This document shows, piece after piece, positions 27,085-34,195 of a stretch of 64,000 nucleotides of DNA (within the stretch, counting starts at the first letter, position 1; every line of letters begins with the position of its first letter). Source of the stretch: Frigidibacter sp. RF13 (GTDB taxonomy: Bacteria > Pseudomonadota > Alphaproteobacteria > Rhodobacterales > Rhodobacteraceae); NCBI RefSeq assembly GCF_026626305.1, contig NZ_JAPNUE010000011.1:1-64000 (forward strand). Direction: 5' to 3'. The notes beneath the pieces were generated by a model. The model ran no database searches. It was not told the DNA's origin and saw nothing but the letters and a program-made list of their open reading frames with translations. A program made the translations under genes and the position numbers.

Positions 27085-28526
27085 TGGCGCGGGCCTTGAT
27101 GATCCAGGGTTGCGGCTCGAATGTCGGCAAGTCGATGCTGGTCGCGGGCCTCTGCCGGGCTGCCCGGCGGCGTGGGCTGTCGGTCGCCCCTTTCAAGCCG
27201 CAGAACATGTCGAACAATGCCGCCGTCACCGTCGACGGCGGCGAGATCGGCCGGGCGCAGGCGTTGCAGGCACTCGCCTGCGGACTGGAGCCGCACACCG
27301 ACATGAACCCCGTGCTGCTGAAGCCCGAAACCGATGTTGGCGCGCAGGTCGTGGTGCAGGGAAAGCGGCTGACGACCGTCAAGGCACGGGACTATGGCGC
27401 ACTAAAGCCGCAGCTCTTGGGAGCGGTTCTTGAAAGCTTCAACCGGCTAAAGGCCGCCCATGATCTCGTCATCGTCGAGGGCGCGGGAAGCCCCGCCGAG
27501 GTGAACCTGCGGCAGGGCGACATCGCCAACATGGGGTTTGCGCGGGCGGCCGACGTGCCGGTCGTTCTGACGGGCGACATCGACCGGGGCGGGGTGATCG
27601 CCCAGATCGTTGGAACACAGGCCGTGCTTGACCCCGAAGATGCGGCACTGGTCGCGGGCTTCCTCATCAACAAGTTCCGTGGCGATCCGCGCCTGTTCGA
27701 TGATGGCTACCGGCTGATCGAGGCACGAACCCGCTGGCGCGGCTTCGGCGTGCTGCCCTGGTTCGCCGAGGCAGGGAAACTTCCGGCCGAAGATGCGCTT
27801 GATCTGTCCGGCGGTGGACGCACCGGCCTGCATGTCGCTTGCCTCGCGCTCAGCCGTATCGCCAATTTTGACGATCTCGACCCGCTGAAGCTCGAATCCG
27901 GCGTGCGCCTCACCATGGTTCGCGCTGGGCAGCCACTGCCCGGCGATGTCGATTTGCTGATCATCCCCGGATCGAAATCGACGCGCGGCGACCTGGCTTT
28001 CCTCCGCGCCCAGGGCTGGGCTATCGATATCGCCGCCCATGTCAGGCGTGGCGGCCATGTTCTGGGCATCTGTGGCGGCTACCAGATGCTCGGTCGCCTG
28101 ATCCGTGACCCGCAGGGGATCGAGGGCGGGGCGGGCGACAGCGAAGGCCTCGGCCTGCTCGACGTCGAAACCGTGATGACACCCGACAAACGCCTGACCC
28201 GCACAAGTGCCACCCACGCCGCAACCGGCGCGGCGATGGAGGGCTACGAGATCCATATCGGCCGCACCGATGGGCCGGACCGCGAACGGCCTTTCGCCCA
28301 AGTCGATGGCCATCCCGAAGGCGCGGTCTCGGCAGACGGGCGGATCATGGGGTCCTACCTTCATGGCATGTTCACGGGCGACGCCTTCCGTGCGGCCTTT
28401 CTTCATAGGCTCGGCGCAACCTCCGCGCTCGGTTACGGCGCCGAGGTTGAGGCGGTTCTCGAAAGGCTTGCCGACCATGTCGAGGCGCATCTCGACGTCT
28501 TGGGCCTCTTCGGACTGGCCCGCTGA
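27084..28526 (+). CDS. cobQ: Cobyric acid synthase CobQ
   Basis: 480 aa, the family length. The N-terminal P-loop-like segment is [20 protein letters not shown], followed by [23 protein letters not shown] and [16 protein letters not shown]. The C-terminal glutamine amidotransferase has [12 protein letters not shown] and the nucleophile Cys in [11 protein letters not shown], with GYEIHIGRT and SYLHGMF near the end. It amidates the b, d, e and g side chains of adenosylcobyrinic acid a,c-diamide. The IS1595-family element begins 31 bases after its stop, so the gene itself is intact. Confidence 0.95.
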   Translation: MARALMIQGCGSNVGKSMLVAGLCRAARRRGLSVAPFKPQNMSNNAAVTVDGGEIGRAQALQALACGLEPHTDMNPVLLKPETDVGAQVVVQGKRLTTVKARDYGALKPQLLGAVLESFNRLKAAHDLVIVEGAGSPAEVNLRQGDIANMGFARAADVPVVLTGDIDRGGVIAQIVGTQAVLDPEDAALVAGFLINKFRGDPRLFDDGYRLIEARTRWRGFGVLPWFAEAGKLPAEDALDLSGGGRTGLHVACLALSRIANFDDLDPLKLESGVRLTMVRAGQPLPGDVDLLIIPGSKSTRGDLAFLRAQGWAIDIAAHVRRGGHVLGICGGYQMLGRLIRDPQGIEGGAGDSEGLGLLDVETVMTPDKRLTRTSATHAATGAAMEGYEIHIGRTDGPDRERPFAQVDGHPEGAVSADGRIMGSYLHGMFTGDAFRAAFLHRLGATSALGYGAEVEAVLERLADHVEAHLDVLGLFGLAR

Positions 28527-28556
28527 AACTGCCCTCACGTTCTGTCCCGAAATACT

Positions 28557-28582
28557 CGGCCTTATGTATCAAACGCACCAAG
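28557..28582 (+). repeat. Left terminal inverted repeat of the IS1595-family element
   Basis: 26 bases matching the inverse of 31475-31500 at 25 positions; the only difference is A against C at the 17th base. Preceded by GAAATACT (28549-28556). Confidence 0.9.
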
Positions 28583-28655
28583 TGCGCGGGAGTCGATGAA
28601 ATGACTCCACAGAAAGTACCGCGCTATGCCATGCTCTGCCAAAATGGAGGGGAGC

Positions 28656-28979
28656 ATGGCAGAGAAGCCAGATATTCCGATACAGGCAGCATCTTTCAAT
28701 TTCGAGGAAATGCCCGTGGCCGTTCGGCCAGAGGACGCTCCGTTGATATTTTGCGATGGCTTTCAGGGCCTTGCGGTATACAACGACGTAGTCCGCATCA
28801 ACGCTTATCAGTTGAGCCAGAACCTAGAGAACGCGGAAGGCCCTCCGAGCCGGGTGTTTGTCGCGCGGCTAACAATGACGCCAGCCACATTGGCGCAGCT
28901 GATGAAGTGGCTAAGCGACACCGTCCAAGTCCAAGAGGTCGCGGGTGGCGAGGTGGCGCGTGGCGCGACAGCCGAATAG
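28656..28979 (+). CDS. DUF3467-like hypothetical passenger protein
   Basis: 107 aa from the ATG at 28656, chosen because GGAGGGGAGC stands directly before it; the frame is open from 28626. The middle (LAVYNDVVRINAYQLSQNLE) and end (VFVARLTMTPATLAQLMKWL) follow the pattern of DUF3467 proteins: a short beta segment naming a site of expression, then a MTP/MSP-x2-A-x2-L helix. The match is by pattern only. No signal peptide or membrane segment is seen. It is the first gene inside the left end of the IS1595-family element and its role there is unknown. Confidence 0.6.
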   Translation: MAEKPDIPIQAASFNFEEMPVAVRPEDAPLIFCDGFQGLAVYNDVVRINAYQLSQNLENAEGPPSRVFVARLTMTPATLAQLMKWLSDTVQVQEVAGGEVARGATAE

Positions 28980-29139
28980 CACATCGTCGGGAACCAGCCC
29001 CGATAAGGCGCACTCAGGAAAGCCGCCACAGCGCCGCTATAGTGTACGCCCGTCAAAGCCAAGCAACTCAGGAACGATTCCTCAATCAGCGAATACTAGA
29101 ACAGGCGCTCAACTGGACAACCAGCCGATGGGGCGCACC

Positions 29140-29463
29140 ATGAAATATTACCCCGTGGCTGATAGCGAATTGAACCATCTGGGAACACTGGTAACATTCA
29201 CAAATATCTGGATAGGGTTGGGGACCGCCAGCATTGGATCAGCATTATCGCTTCTGACGACTAGAGAAACGATGCCGGATGATGGTGGAATGTCTCAACT
29301 GAGCCCGCTAGGCCAGGTGCTCCTCCAGCACGGGCCAAAGACATTCCTTATATTCGGGTTCATCTTTCTGATAGTCGGTGCCGTGGCGTTCTATCGTCGC
29401 CACTCGTTGGTAAGCAATATCAAGGCTTCCGCGAGAGAGATTGAAATGCAAACCCGGCAATAA
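29140..29463 (+). CDS. Small two-helix membrane protein, passenger gene
   Basis: 107 aa from ATG 29140; an in-frame ATG at 29128 is an alternative, and neither has a strong ribosome-binding site. Two hydrophobic segments are visible: about residues 17-40 (LVTFTNIWIGLGTASIGSALSLL) and 68-85 (TFLIFGFIFLIVGAVAFY). A loop of about 28 residues lies between them, and a charged C-terminus (KASAREIEMQTRQ) follows. I do not recognise a family. Its AT content is higher than that of the neighbouring chromosomal genes, consistent with carriage on the mobile element. Confidence 0.6.
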   Translation: MKYYPVADSELNHLGTLVTFTNIWIGLGTASIGSALSLLTTRETMPDDGGMSQLSPLGQVLLQHGPKTFLIFGFIFLIVGAVAFYRRHSLVSNIKASAREIEMQTRQ

Positions 29464-29469
29464 CCGCAT

Positions 29470-29718
29470 CTAATCGATATGCGCGACAGTAGAACCGATT
29501 GCCTTTAGACACTGCAACAGAAACGCCGCCGAAAAGCCGCCCCGGCTGATCTTGTTGTTAAGGTTCCGCTCCGTCTCATGGATGCCCATAGCCGCAAGCT
29601 TCTCGGCAAGTTGACCGTAGGTCACGCCCCGGCGCTTCAACTCTCCCTTCAGCAGGTTCTTCGCCAATTCCTCATACTCGACGTTAATCGGGTTCAGCTT
29701 TCGACTGGACTCTGTCAC
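29470..29718 (-). CDS. DUF6471 domain protein, putative small DNA-binding regulator
   Basis: 82 aa with a GTG start at 29718. The pattern LAKNLLKGELKRRGVTYGQL, IHETERNLNNKISRG and FSAAFLLQCLKAIGS is that of DUF6471, a compact helix-turn-helix-like domain often encoded beside mobile elements. It is divergent from the transposase gene. The 94-base interval between them contains an 18-bp dyad (29737-29754) overlapping possible promoter sequences. An autorepressor that also controls transposase expression is therefore the likeliest role, by inference. Confidence 0.7.
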   Translation of the reverse strand: MTESSRKLNPINVEYEELAKNLLKGELKRRGVTYGQLAEKLAAMGIHETERNLNNKISRGGFSAAFLLQCLKAIGSTVAHID

Positions 29719-29736
29719 GGGTCACCTATGCAGAAA

Positions 29737-29754
29737 ATCATCATATTTGATGAT
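29737..29754. promoter_or_regulatory. Candidate operator in the DUF6471/transposase interval
   Basis: ATCATCA-TATT-TGATGAT is a perfect inverted repeat with 7-bp arms and a 4-bp centre. It lies 19 bases before the DUF6471 start and 59 bases before the transposase start. AT-rich, promoter-like stretches (TATGAT on the minus strand, GATATAAG on the plus strand) overlap or adjoin it. Confidence 0.55.
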
Positions 29755-29812
29755 ATAAGCCCTTGCATTTGGTTACACAAGTCCTCATATGTGGTGAGTA
29801 ATATCACTGGAT

Positions 29813-30784
29813 ATGATGACAATGGCCCAACACTTCCTTCTCTCAGCCGCCGCCCGGACGCTCAGCCTGCGCAAAATCTATCGCGATGGCGAGGAAGCGG
29901 CCTATGAGACGTTTTGCCAGATGCGTTGGGCTGAAACCGATGGCGAGGCGGTTTGCCCCGATTGCGGTTGCGTCGAAACCTACAAGATCACCACCCGCCG
30001 CAAGTTCAAATGCAAGGCTTGCCTGCGTCAATTCTCGGTCACGTCTGGCACGATCTTCGCCAGCCGCAAGATGGCCTTTGTCGATCTTCTGGCGGCGATA
30101 TGCATCACTGTGAACGCCACCAAGGGCCTGTCAATGTTGCAGCTGAGCCGCGATCTGGATTGCCAGTATAAGACAGCGTTCGTGCTGGCCCACAAGCTGC
30201 GCGAGGCGATGGCGCTTGAAGTGCAGACCGGTGAAGTTCTGGACGGGCACGTTGAGATTGATGGCGCCTATTTCGGCGGCCATATCCGCCCCGAGAACCT
30301 GAAAGAGGACCGTGTTGACCGCCGTCTGAAAGAACATCAGACGGGCAAGCGCCGCGTCGTCGTCGTGATGCGCGAGCGTCTTGGCCGCACCCTTCCCAAG
30401 GTCACCATGGCGGAAGCCGAAGGCGTGGCGCTGGTCCATGAGAACGTGAGCCGTATGGCCACCCTGTCAGCCGATGAAGCCTCGCATTGGGACATGCTGC
30501 ACGATGGCTGGCCGGTTGATCGCATCAATCACTCGTTGGCCTACAGCGACCACGGCAAGCATACCAACTGGGCGGAAAGCTACTTCTCCCGCCTGCGCCG
30601 CATGGTGCAGGGCCAGCATCACCATGTCAGCCCGAAGTACCTGCACCAGTACGCGAACCAAGCCGCGTGGCTGGAAGACAACCGCCGCACCGACAACGGA
30701 TCGCTGGCCTATGGGCTGGTCGCCAACGCGATGCAATCGCCGGTCAGCCGGGCGTGGAAGGGCTACTGGCAGCGGGCAATCTAG
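29813..30784 (+). CDS. IS1595-family transposase
   Basis: 323 aa. An N-terminal zinc ribbon is formed by Cys 48, 51, 67 and 70 (CPDCGCVETY; FKCKACLRQFS). It is followed by the family segment SVTSGTIFASRKMAFVDLLA and a helix-turn-helix-like GLSMLQLSRDLDCQYKTAF. The ISXO2-like DDE core has Asp about 150 in HVEIDGAYFGGH, Asp about 221 in LSADEASHWDML and Glu about 255 in TNWAESYFSRLRRM. All catalytic residues are present. A second in-frame ATG at 29822 could be the real start. It lies centrally in the element and reads toward the right end. Confidence 0.93.
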   Translation: MMTMAQHFLLSAAARTLSLRKIYRDGEEAAYETFCQMRWAETDGEAVCPDCGCVETYKITTRRKFKCKACLRQFSVTSGTIFASRKMAFVDLLAAICITVNATKGLSMLQLSRDLDCQYKTAFVLAHKLREAMALEVQTGEVLDGHVEIDGAYFGGHIRPENLKEDRVDRRLKEHQTGKRRVVVVMRERLGRTLPKVTMAEAEGVALVHENVSRMATLSADEASHWDMLHDGWPVDRINHSLAYSDHGKHTNWAESYFSRLRRMVQGQHHHVSPKYLHQYANQAAWLEDNRRTDNGSLAYGLVANAMQSPVSRAWKGYWQRAI

Positions 30785-30845
30785 ACCGTTCGCAGGTTTT
30801 GCGGCGCTCGATTCGACTCATACGAGATATGGTGGTATTTTTGGC

Positions 30846-30870
30846 GAGGCGGGGCCGTGAACCCCGCCTC
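30846..30870. repeat. Hairpin after the transposase gene
   Basis: GAGGCGGGG (30846-30854) and CCCCGCCTC (30862-30870) form a 9-bp stem with a seven-base loop. There is no T-run on the plus side, and only a short TTTTT on the upstream side. It may protect or end the transposase transcript. Confidence 0.45.
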
Positions 30871-30903
30871 AAGTAGCAACCCGACCGTGTAAGGACGAGC
30901 ATC

Positions 30904-31020
30904 GTGATCACTCTAAAATTCTATATTCCGGGCGGTCCCGGCGCAAGCCCCAAAGCGGTCAAACCCCGAGAGGAGGTGAGACTGTGCCAGGTTTGTCATT
31001 GGGGCTTGGACTCGGACTGA
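30904..31020 (+). CDS. Possible 38-aa micro-ORF, passenger region
   Basis: GTG start at 30904 with AGGA nine bases upstream. The product begins with a short hydrophobic/Gly-Pro stretch (ITLKFYIPGGPGASPKAV) and has a CQVC pair near the end. It contains the strong ribosome-binding site of the next micro-ORF, so translating it could act as a leader for that gene. No family is recognised; it may not be a true gene. Confidence 0.3.
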   Translation: MITLKFYIPGGPGASPKAVKPREEVRLCQVCHWGLDSD

Positions 31021-31094
31021 GTTCGGTATCTTCGCCGCCAGCCAGCACGAAGAAGGGCAAGCCAAAAGGCCCAAAGAAGGACAAGGATAAGTAA
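30984..31094 (+). CDS. 36-aa lysine-rich small protein, passenger gene
   Basis: GTG start at 30984 behind GAGGAGGTGAGACT, one of the best ribosome-binding sites in the window. The product has a Gly/Leu-rich N-terminus (PGLSLGLGLGLSSVSSP) and a very basic tail (TKKGKPKGPKKDKDK). Such tails are typical of nucleic-acid-binding or membrane-active small proteins. Similar short Gly-Leu starts occur in small phage proteins, but I cannot assign a family. It overlaps the preceding micro-ORF in another frame. Confidence 0.5.
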   Translation: MPGLSLGLGLGLSSVSSPPASTKKGKPKGPKKDKDK

Positions 31095-31109
31095 CTTGTC
31101 AGGCTGGCC

Positions 31110-31442
31110 CTACGGGGCCAGCCACACCCACCCACACCTTTGCACTATCCCAGCCGCTTCAAGCCTGCGCAGCGCCAGATAAGCGCGCTGCATCGCCTGC
31201 CTACGGCTGATGCCGGGAACAGCCTCCATTACTCTTTTTGTCGCTAATGCCGTGGTCACAGGGCCATCCGCCAGCGCGGCAAGCATCAACCGCTTGCACT
31301 TGCCCCGGCAAAGTGGGCGATCATACAGCATACGCGGCAACCGGACCCCGCGCATGGCCAGTATCTGCCGCGCCAGCGCCGCTTGTGGGCCACCAGCCCG
31401 GTGCAACGCCAGTAGCGCGTTATCTATCGTCCTGTCCTGCAT
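31110..31442 (-). CDS. Small winged-helix-like hypothetical protein, passenger gene
   Basis: 110 aa. The C-terminal two thirds look like a winged helix: LMLAALADGPVTTALATKRV, then SRRQAMQRAYLALRRLEAAG and a short strand VQRCGWVWLAP. The N-terminus is helical with several Arg. It starts 33 bases inside the right inverted repeat and reads toward the element's centre, convergent with the micro-ORFs. It could be a second regulator of the element. No close family is recognised. Confidence 0.6.
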   Translation of the reverse strand: MQDRTIDNALLALHRAGGPQAALARQILAMRGVRLPRMLYDRPLCRGKCKRLMLAALADGPVTTALATKRVMEAVPGISRRQAMQRAYLALRRLEAAGIVQRCGWVWLAP

Positions 31443-31474
31443 GGGGCTTTAGTACAGGATTCCGGGGTGTTATG

Positions 31475-31500
31475 CTTGGTGCGGTTGATACATAAGGCCG
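31475..31500 (-). repeat. Right terminal inverted repeat of the IS1595-family element
   Basis: Inverse of 28557-28582 with one mismatch. Followed by GAAATACT (31501-31508), the right copy of the target duplication. Confidence 0.9.
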
Positions 31501-31590
31501 GAAATACTCCCGCCGGAGGCGCCCAAAGGTCCCGCGCGCAGGCGCGGGGCCTGAGAGATAGGCTTGGCGCTGCAAGCCGCCGCAATCGGA

Positions 31591-32682
31591 TCAGCGTCTC
31601 AACGCAAAAGCCAGGGCGCCGATCATGTCGGTGCGACTGACAATGCCGACCAGGCGGTCGCCCTCGACCACGGGCACCGCCTGCTGGCCGCCATCTGCCA
31701 GGACAGAGAGCAGTGGAGCAAGTGGCATGGCAGGACCGACGGCGCGCAGGTCGGTCCGCATCATCTCGCGCGCCGTAGCCTCGTCGCCGTGCGGCGCGAT
31801 AAGACCCTCCTGCGACAGAAGGCCGAGATAGCGCCCGCTCTCGTCGGTGACCGGCAGGGTCTTGAAGCCATGGCCAAGGAAGAGGCGCGTAAGGTCGGCA
31901 AGGCCGGTGTCTGGCCGGATGCTGACCACGTCACGCGACATCACATCAGCAGCCGTCAGCCCGCCGACATGTCGGGCGGTCGCCTCTGCCTCGGCCGCGC
32001 CAATGAGGCGGGCGAGGTCCTCGGGCCCGATGTTGGCGGCAAGCCGCAGATCGGCAAGAATCCGACCCAGATCCTCGGCCGAAAGGCCCAGGCGCCGGTC
32101 GGGGGCGCGGTCGAGGGTCTGGTGCGCGCCGGTCTCCGCCGGCTGGCGGAACGGGTATTTCCGCCCCGTCGCCCGATTGTAGAGCGTTCCGGTCAGCGCA
32201 AGGCAGGCGGTTGCGGCCGCGACCGGGTAAAGCGCAAACCCGAGGCCATGGGCCGGGTCCGGGTTCAGCGCCAGAAGCAGCGCCACGGCGCCGCCGGGGG
32301 GATGCATGGCGCGGGCCGCCATCATCAGAAGGACCGCCGTCGCGACCGATAGAGCAACCGCCGCGGCCGGGTCGAGCGCCAGCTGCGCGACCGCAAGCGC
32401 CGCAAGCGCCGACAGGCCGTTGCCTACCACCGCCGACCAGGGCTGGGCGAGCGGGCTGTTCGGGACAGCGAAGATCAGGAAGGCCGAAGCGCCGAGCGGC
32501 GCGAGAAGCATGCCTGTTGGTGCCCCGATCCGCCCGGAGAGAAGAAGCGTCAGAAAGCCGGTGGCCAGAAGGCCAAGACCCGCGCCGACCGCTGCGCGCA
32601 GCATCTCGGCGGGCTGGGGCCGCGCAAGCGCCGGGCCGAGTGCGCGAAGGATCCGCCGCAGGCGAAGGCTCGGTCGGGTCAT
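31591..32682 (-). CDS. HPP-family membrane protein with CBS domain pair
   Basis: 363 aa from the ATG at 32682, which overlaps the holA stop (ATGA). Residues about 25-165 are an HPP transmembrane domain with four to five helices; the signature AMHPPGGAVALLLAL is present, as is MLLAPLGASAFLIFAVPNSPLAQPW. Residues about 235-360 form two CBS motifs (TAADVMSRDVVSIRPDTGLA; LRAVGPAMPLAPLLSVLADG), which usually sense adenosyl nucleotides. HPP proteins have been linked to nitrite transport in plastids and cyanobacteria; the bacterial substrate here is unknown. Confidence 0.9.
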   Translation of the reverse strand: MTRPSLRLRRILRALGPALARPQPAEMLRAAVGAGLGLLATGFLTLLLSGRIGAPTGMLLAPLGASAFLIFAVPNSPLAQPWSAVVGNGLSALAALAVAQLALDPAAAVALSVATAVLLMMAARAMHPPGGAVALLLALNPDPAHGLGFALYPVAAATACLALTGTLYNRATGRKYPFRQPAETGAHQTLDRAPDRRLGLSAEDLGRILADLRLAANIGPEDLARLIGAAEAEATARHVGGLTAADVMSRDVVSIRPDTGLADLTRLFLGHGFKTLPVTDESGRYLGLLSQEGLIAPHGDEATAREMMRTDLRAVGPAMPLAPLLSVLADGGQQAVPVVEGDRLVGIVSRTDMIGALAFALRR

Positions 32683-33701
32683 CGCCGGTTCATCATGGAA
32701 AGCCGGATGAGCGCGCGCTCCATCACCGCCATCTGCGGCGCGCGCGAGGCGGAGCGGAGCGTGAGGTCGGTCTCCACAAGGATTGACAAAGCCTGTTCCA
32801 GCCGGTGCATGCCCCAGCCCTGCGCCTGTTTCAGCATCCGGTCGCGGCGGGGCCCGAAGACCGGCGGGCGCACGCGGGCGATGCCTGCGCCCGCGCCGCC
32901 CGGGTCGGAGGCGGCGCTGTGCAGGGTGCGGAAATGACGCATCGCCCCGATGCAAAGCGTGACGGGCCCGACCCCCTGTCCCTCAAGGCGACGCAGAAGC
33001 TTGCCGACGGCGCTCGCATTGCCCTCGGCGGTCGCATGCAGCACATCGTCCACCTCGGCCTCGATCGTGGCAGGTGCCATGGCGGCGACATCGGCAGGGG
33101 TGAGATCTGACGCATCGCCATGTTTGTAGAGCGCGACCTTCTCGACCGTCTGGCGGAAATCGCCGGGGTCGAGATCGCGGGAGAGTGCCAGAAGGTCGGT
33201 CATCGCCTCGCGCCCGATCTGGCGAAGACCGGCCTTGGCGAGCAAAGCCTCGATTTCTTCCCGGCTGGGCGGATCGTCGTAGATCGCCACGGCATAGGCG
33301 TTGGCGTGATCCTCGAAGAGCTTCTTGAGCGCGGACGCCTTGGTCAGCGTGCCCGCCGTGACGATCAGCGTCGCGTCGCCCGCCTGCCAGTCGGCGAGGG
33401 CATCTTTCAGGACCGGCGCGATCCCATCACCTGCCTCTTCGACGAAGGCCACGCGCGGACCGGGGAAGAAGCCCTGCGCTTTCAGCGCATCCTGGACAAG
33501 GGCAGGGTCCTTGCGCAGATCGGAGGCCGGAATGCGGGTCAGGCGCATCTCCGCCTCGCCCTCCGGGCCGACCAGCGCCGCGATCACCTCCTGCCGCCTC
33601 AGAGCCACGCGCATCGGATCTGCACCGTGGATCAGAAGGCCTGCACGGTCGGGCTCTGGCCGGGCGAAATAGCGCAGCGCGGCGGCGCCCGCGAGCTTCA
33701 T
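32679..33701 (-). CDS. holA: DNA polymerase III subunit delta
   Basis: 340 aa, the family length. The N-terminal segment LLIHGADPMRVALRRQEVIA and the central RDLDPGDFRQTVEKVALYKH, DVAAMAP and ALSILVETDLTLRSASRAPQ are typical of HolA. It opens the beta clamp as part of the clamp loader. It overlaps lptE upstream by four bases and the HPP gene downstream. The leuS-lptE-holA order is common in alphaproteobacteria. Confidence 0.93.
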   Translation of the reverse strand: MKLAGAAALRYFARPEPDRAGLLIHGADPMRVALRRQEVIAALVGPEGEAEMRLTRIPASDLRKDPALVQDALKAQGFFPGPRVAFVEEAGDGIAPVLKDALADWQAGDATLIVTAGTLTKASALKKLFEDHANAYAVAIYDDPPSREEIEALLAKAGLRQIGREAMTDLLALSRDLDPGDFRQTVEKVALYKHGDASDLTPADVAAMAPATIEAEVDDVLHATAEGNASAVGKLLRRLEGQGVGPVTLCIGAMRHFRTLHSAASDPGGAGAGIARVRPPVFGPRRDRMLKQAQGWGMHRLEQALSILVETDLTLRSASRAPQMAVMERALIRLSMMNRR

Positions 33702-34195
33702 GCGCCCGACCAGCTGGCCGATGTGGCGATCAGGTCGGTGACGATCTGATCGGCGAGAATGCGCATCAGCCGCTCGTAGGCATCGCGTTCCGAGGCGGCG
33801 GTCGAGATGACCGTGCCGGAAGCGGAATAGGAGGCGAAACTTTTCACCGTGCCCTGTGTGGCCGTCTGTCCGCTGGCCAGATCGGTCAGACGATAGCTGA
33901 CGCTGCCGGTAACATTGTAGCGGGTGATGGTGTTTGCAGAGGTGATGCCAAGGCCTTCTGACCCGGTCGTGATCGCATAGCCAAGCTGCCAGCGCGGGCT
34001 GCGGGATCGGCCGAGCCGTTCCTGCAGGCGCCCGACAAGGTCAAAGCTGTTGCGATCGGTCGGGTCGGCGATGCCGATCTGCCCGGTTATCCCCTGCGCC
34101 GGGCCTGCCGGCCCGTAGGCAGGCGTGAAGCCGCAGGCCGCGAGCGGCGCGGCGGCGATCAGGCCAAGGAAGGTGCGGCGGTCAGATGACGACAT
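33698..34195 (-). CDS. lptE: LPS-assembly lipoprotein LptE
   Basis: 165 aa. A signal peptide with a twin-Arg start ([20 protein letters not shown]) ends in a lipobox with Cys 21, followed by GFTPAYGP, the standard LptE beginning. The C-terminal domain ([40 protein letters not shown]) fits the LptE fold that plugs LptD in the outer membrane. Its N-terminus overlaps the 3' end of leuS by 14 bases. Confidence 0.92.
   Translation of the reverse strand: MSSSDRRTFLGLIAAAPLAACGFTPAYGPAGPAQGITGQIGIADPTDRNSFDLVGRLQERLGRSRSPRWQLGYAITTGSEGLGITSANTITRYNVTGSVSYRLTDLASGQTATQGTVKSFASYSASGTVISTAASERDAYERLMRILADQIVTDLIATSASWSGA

Larger units (their letters stand above)
28557..31500 (+). mobile_element. IS1595-family transposon with passenger genes (transporter-IS type)
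   Basis: 26-bp terminal inverted repeats at 28557-28582 and 31475-31500 agree at 25 of 26 positions; both start CGGCCTTATGTATCAA from the outside. They are flanked by a perfect 8-bp direct repeat GAAATACT (28549-28556 and 31501-31508), the target duplication size known for IS1595 elements. The 2944-bp element carries a DDE transposase plus a DUF3467-like gene, a small membrane protein, a DUF6471 gene, two overlapping micro-ORFs and a winged-helix-like gene. IS1595-family elements with passengers have been called transporter IS (tIS). The DDE type and length suggest the ISNwi1 subgroup. All parts look intact. Confidence 0.9.

Noticed and set aside
28601..29143. 180-aa open frame at the left end of the IS1595-family element
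   Set aside because: It overlaps the better supported 28656-28979 gene in another frame, is Arg-rich and has no good ribosome-binding site.
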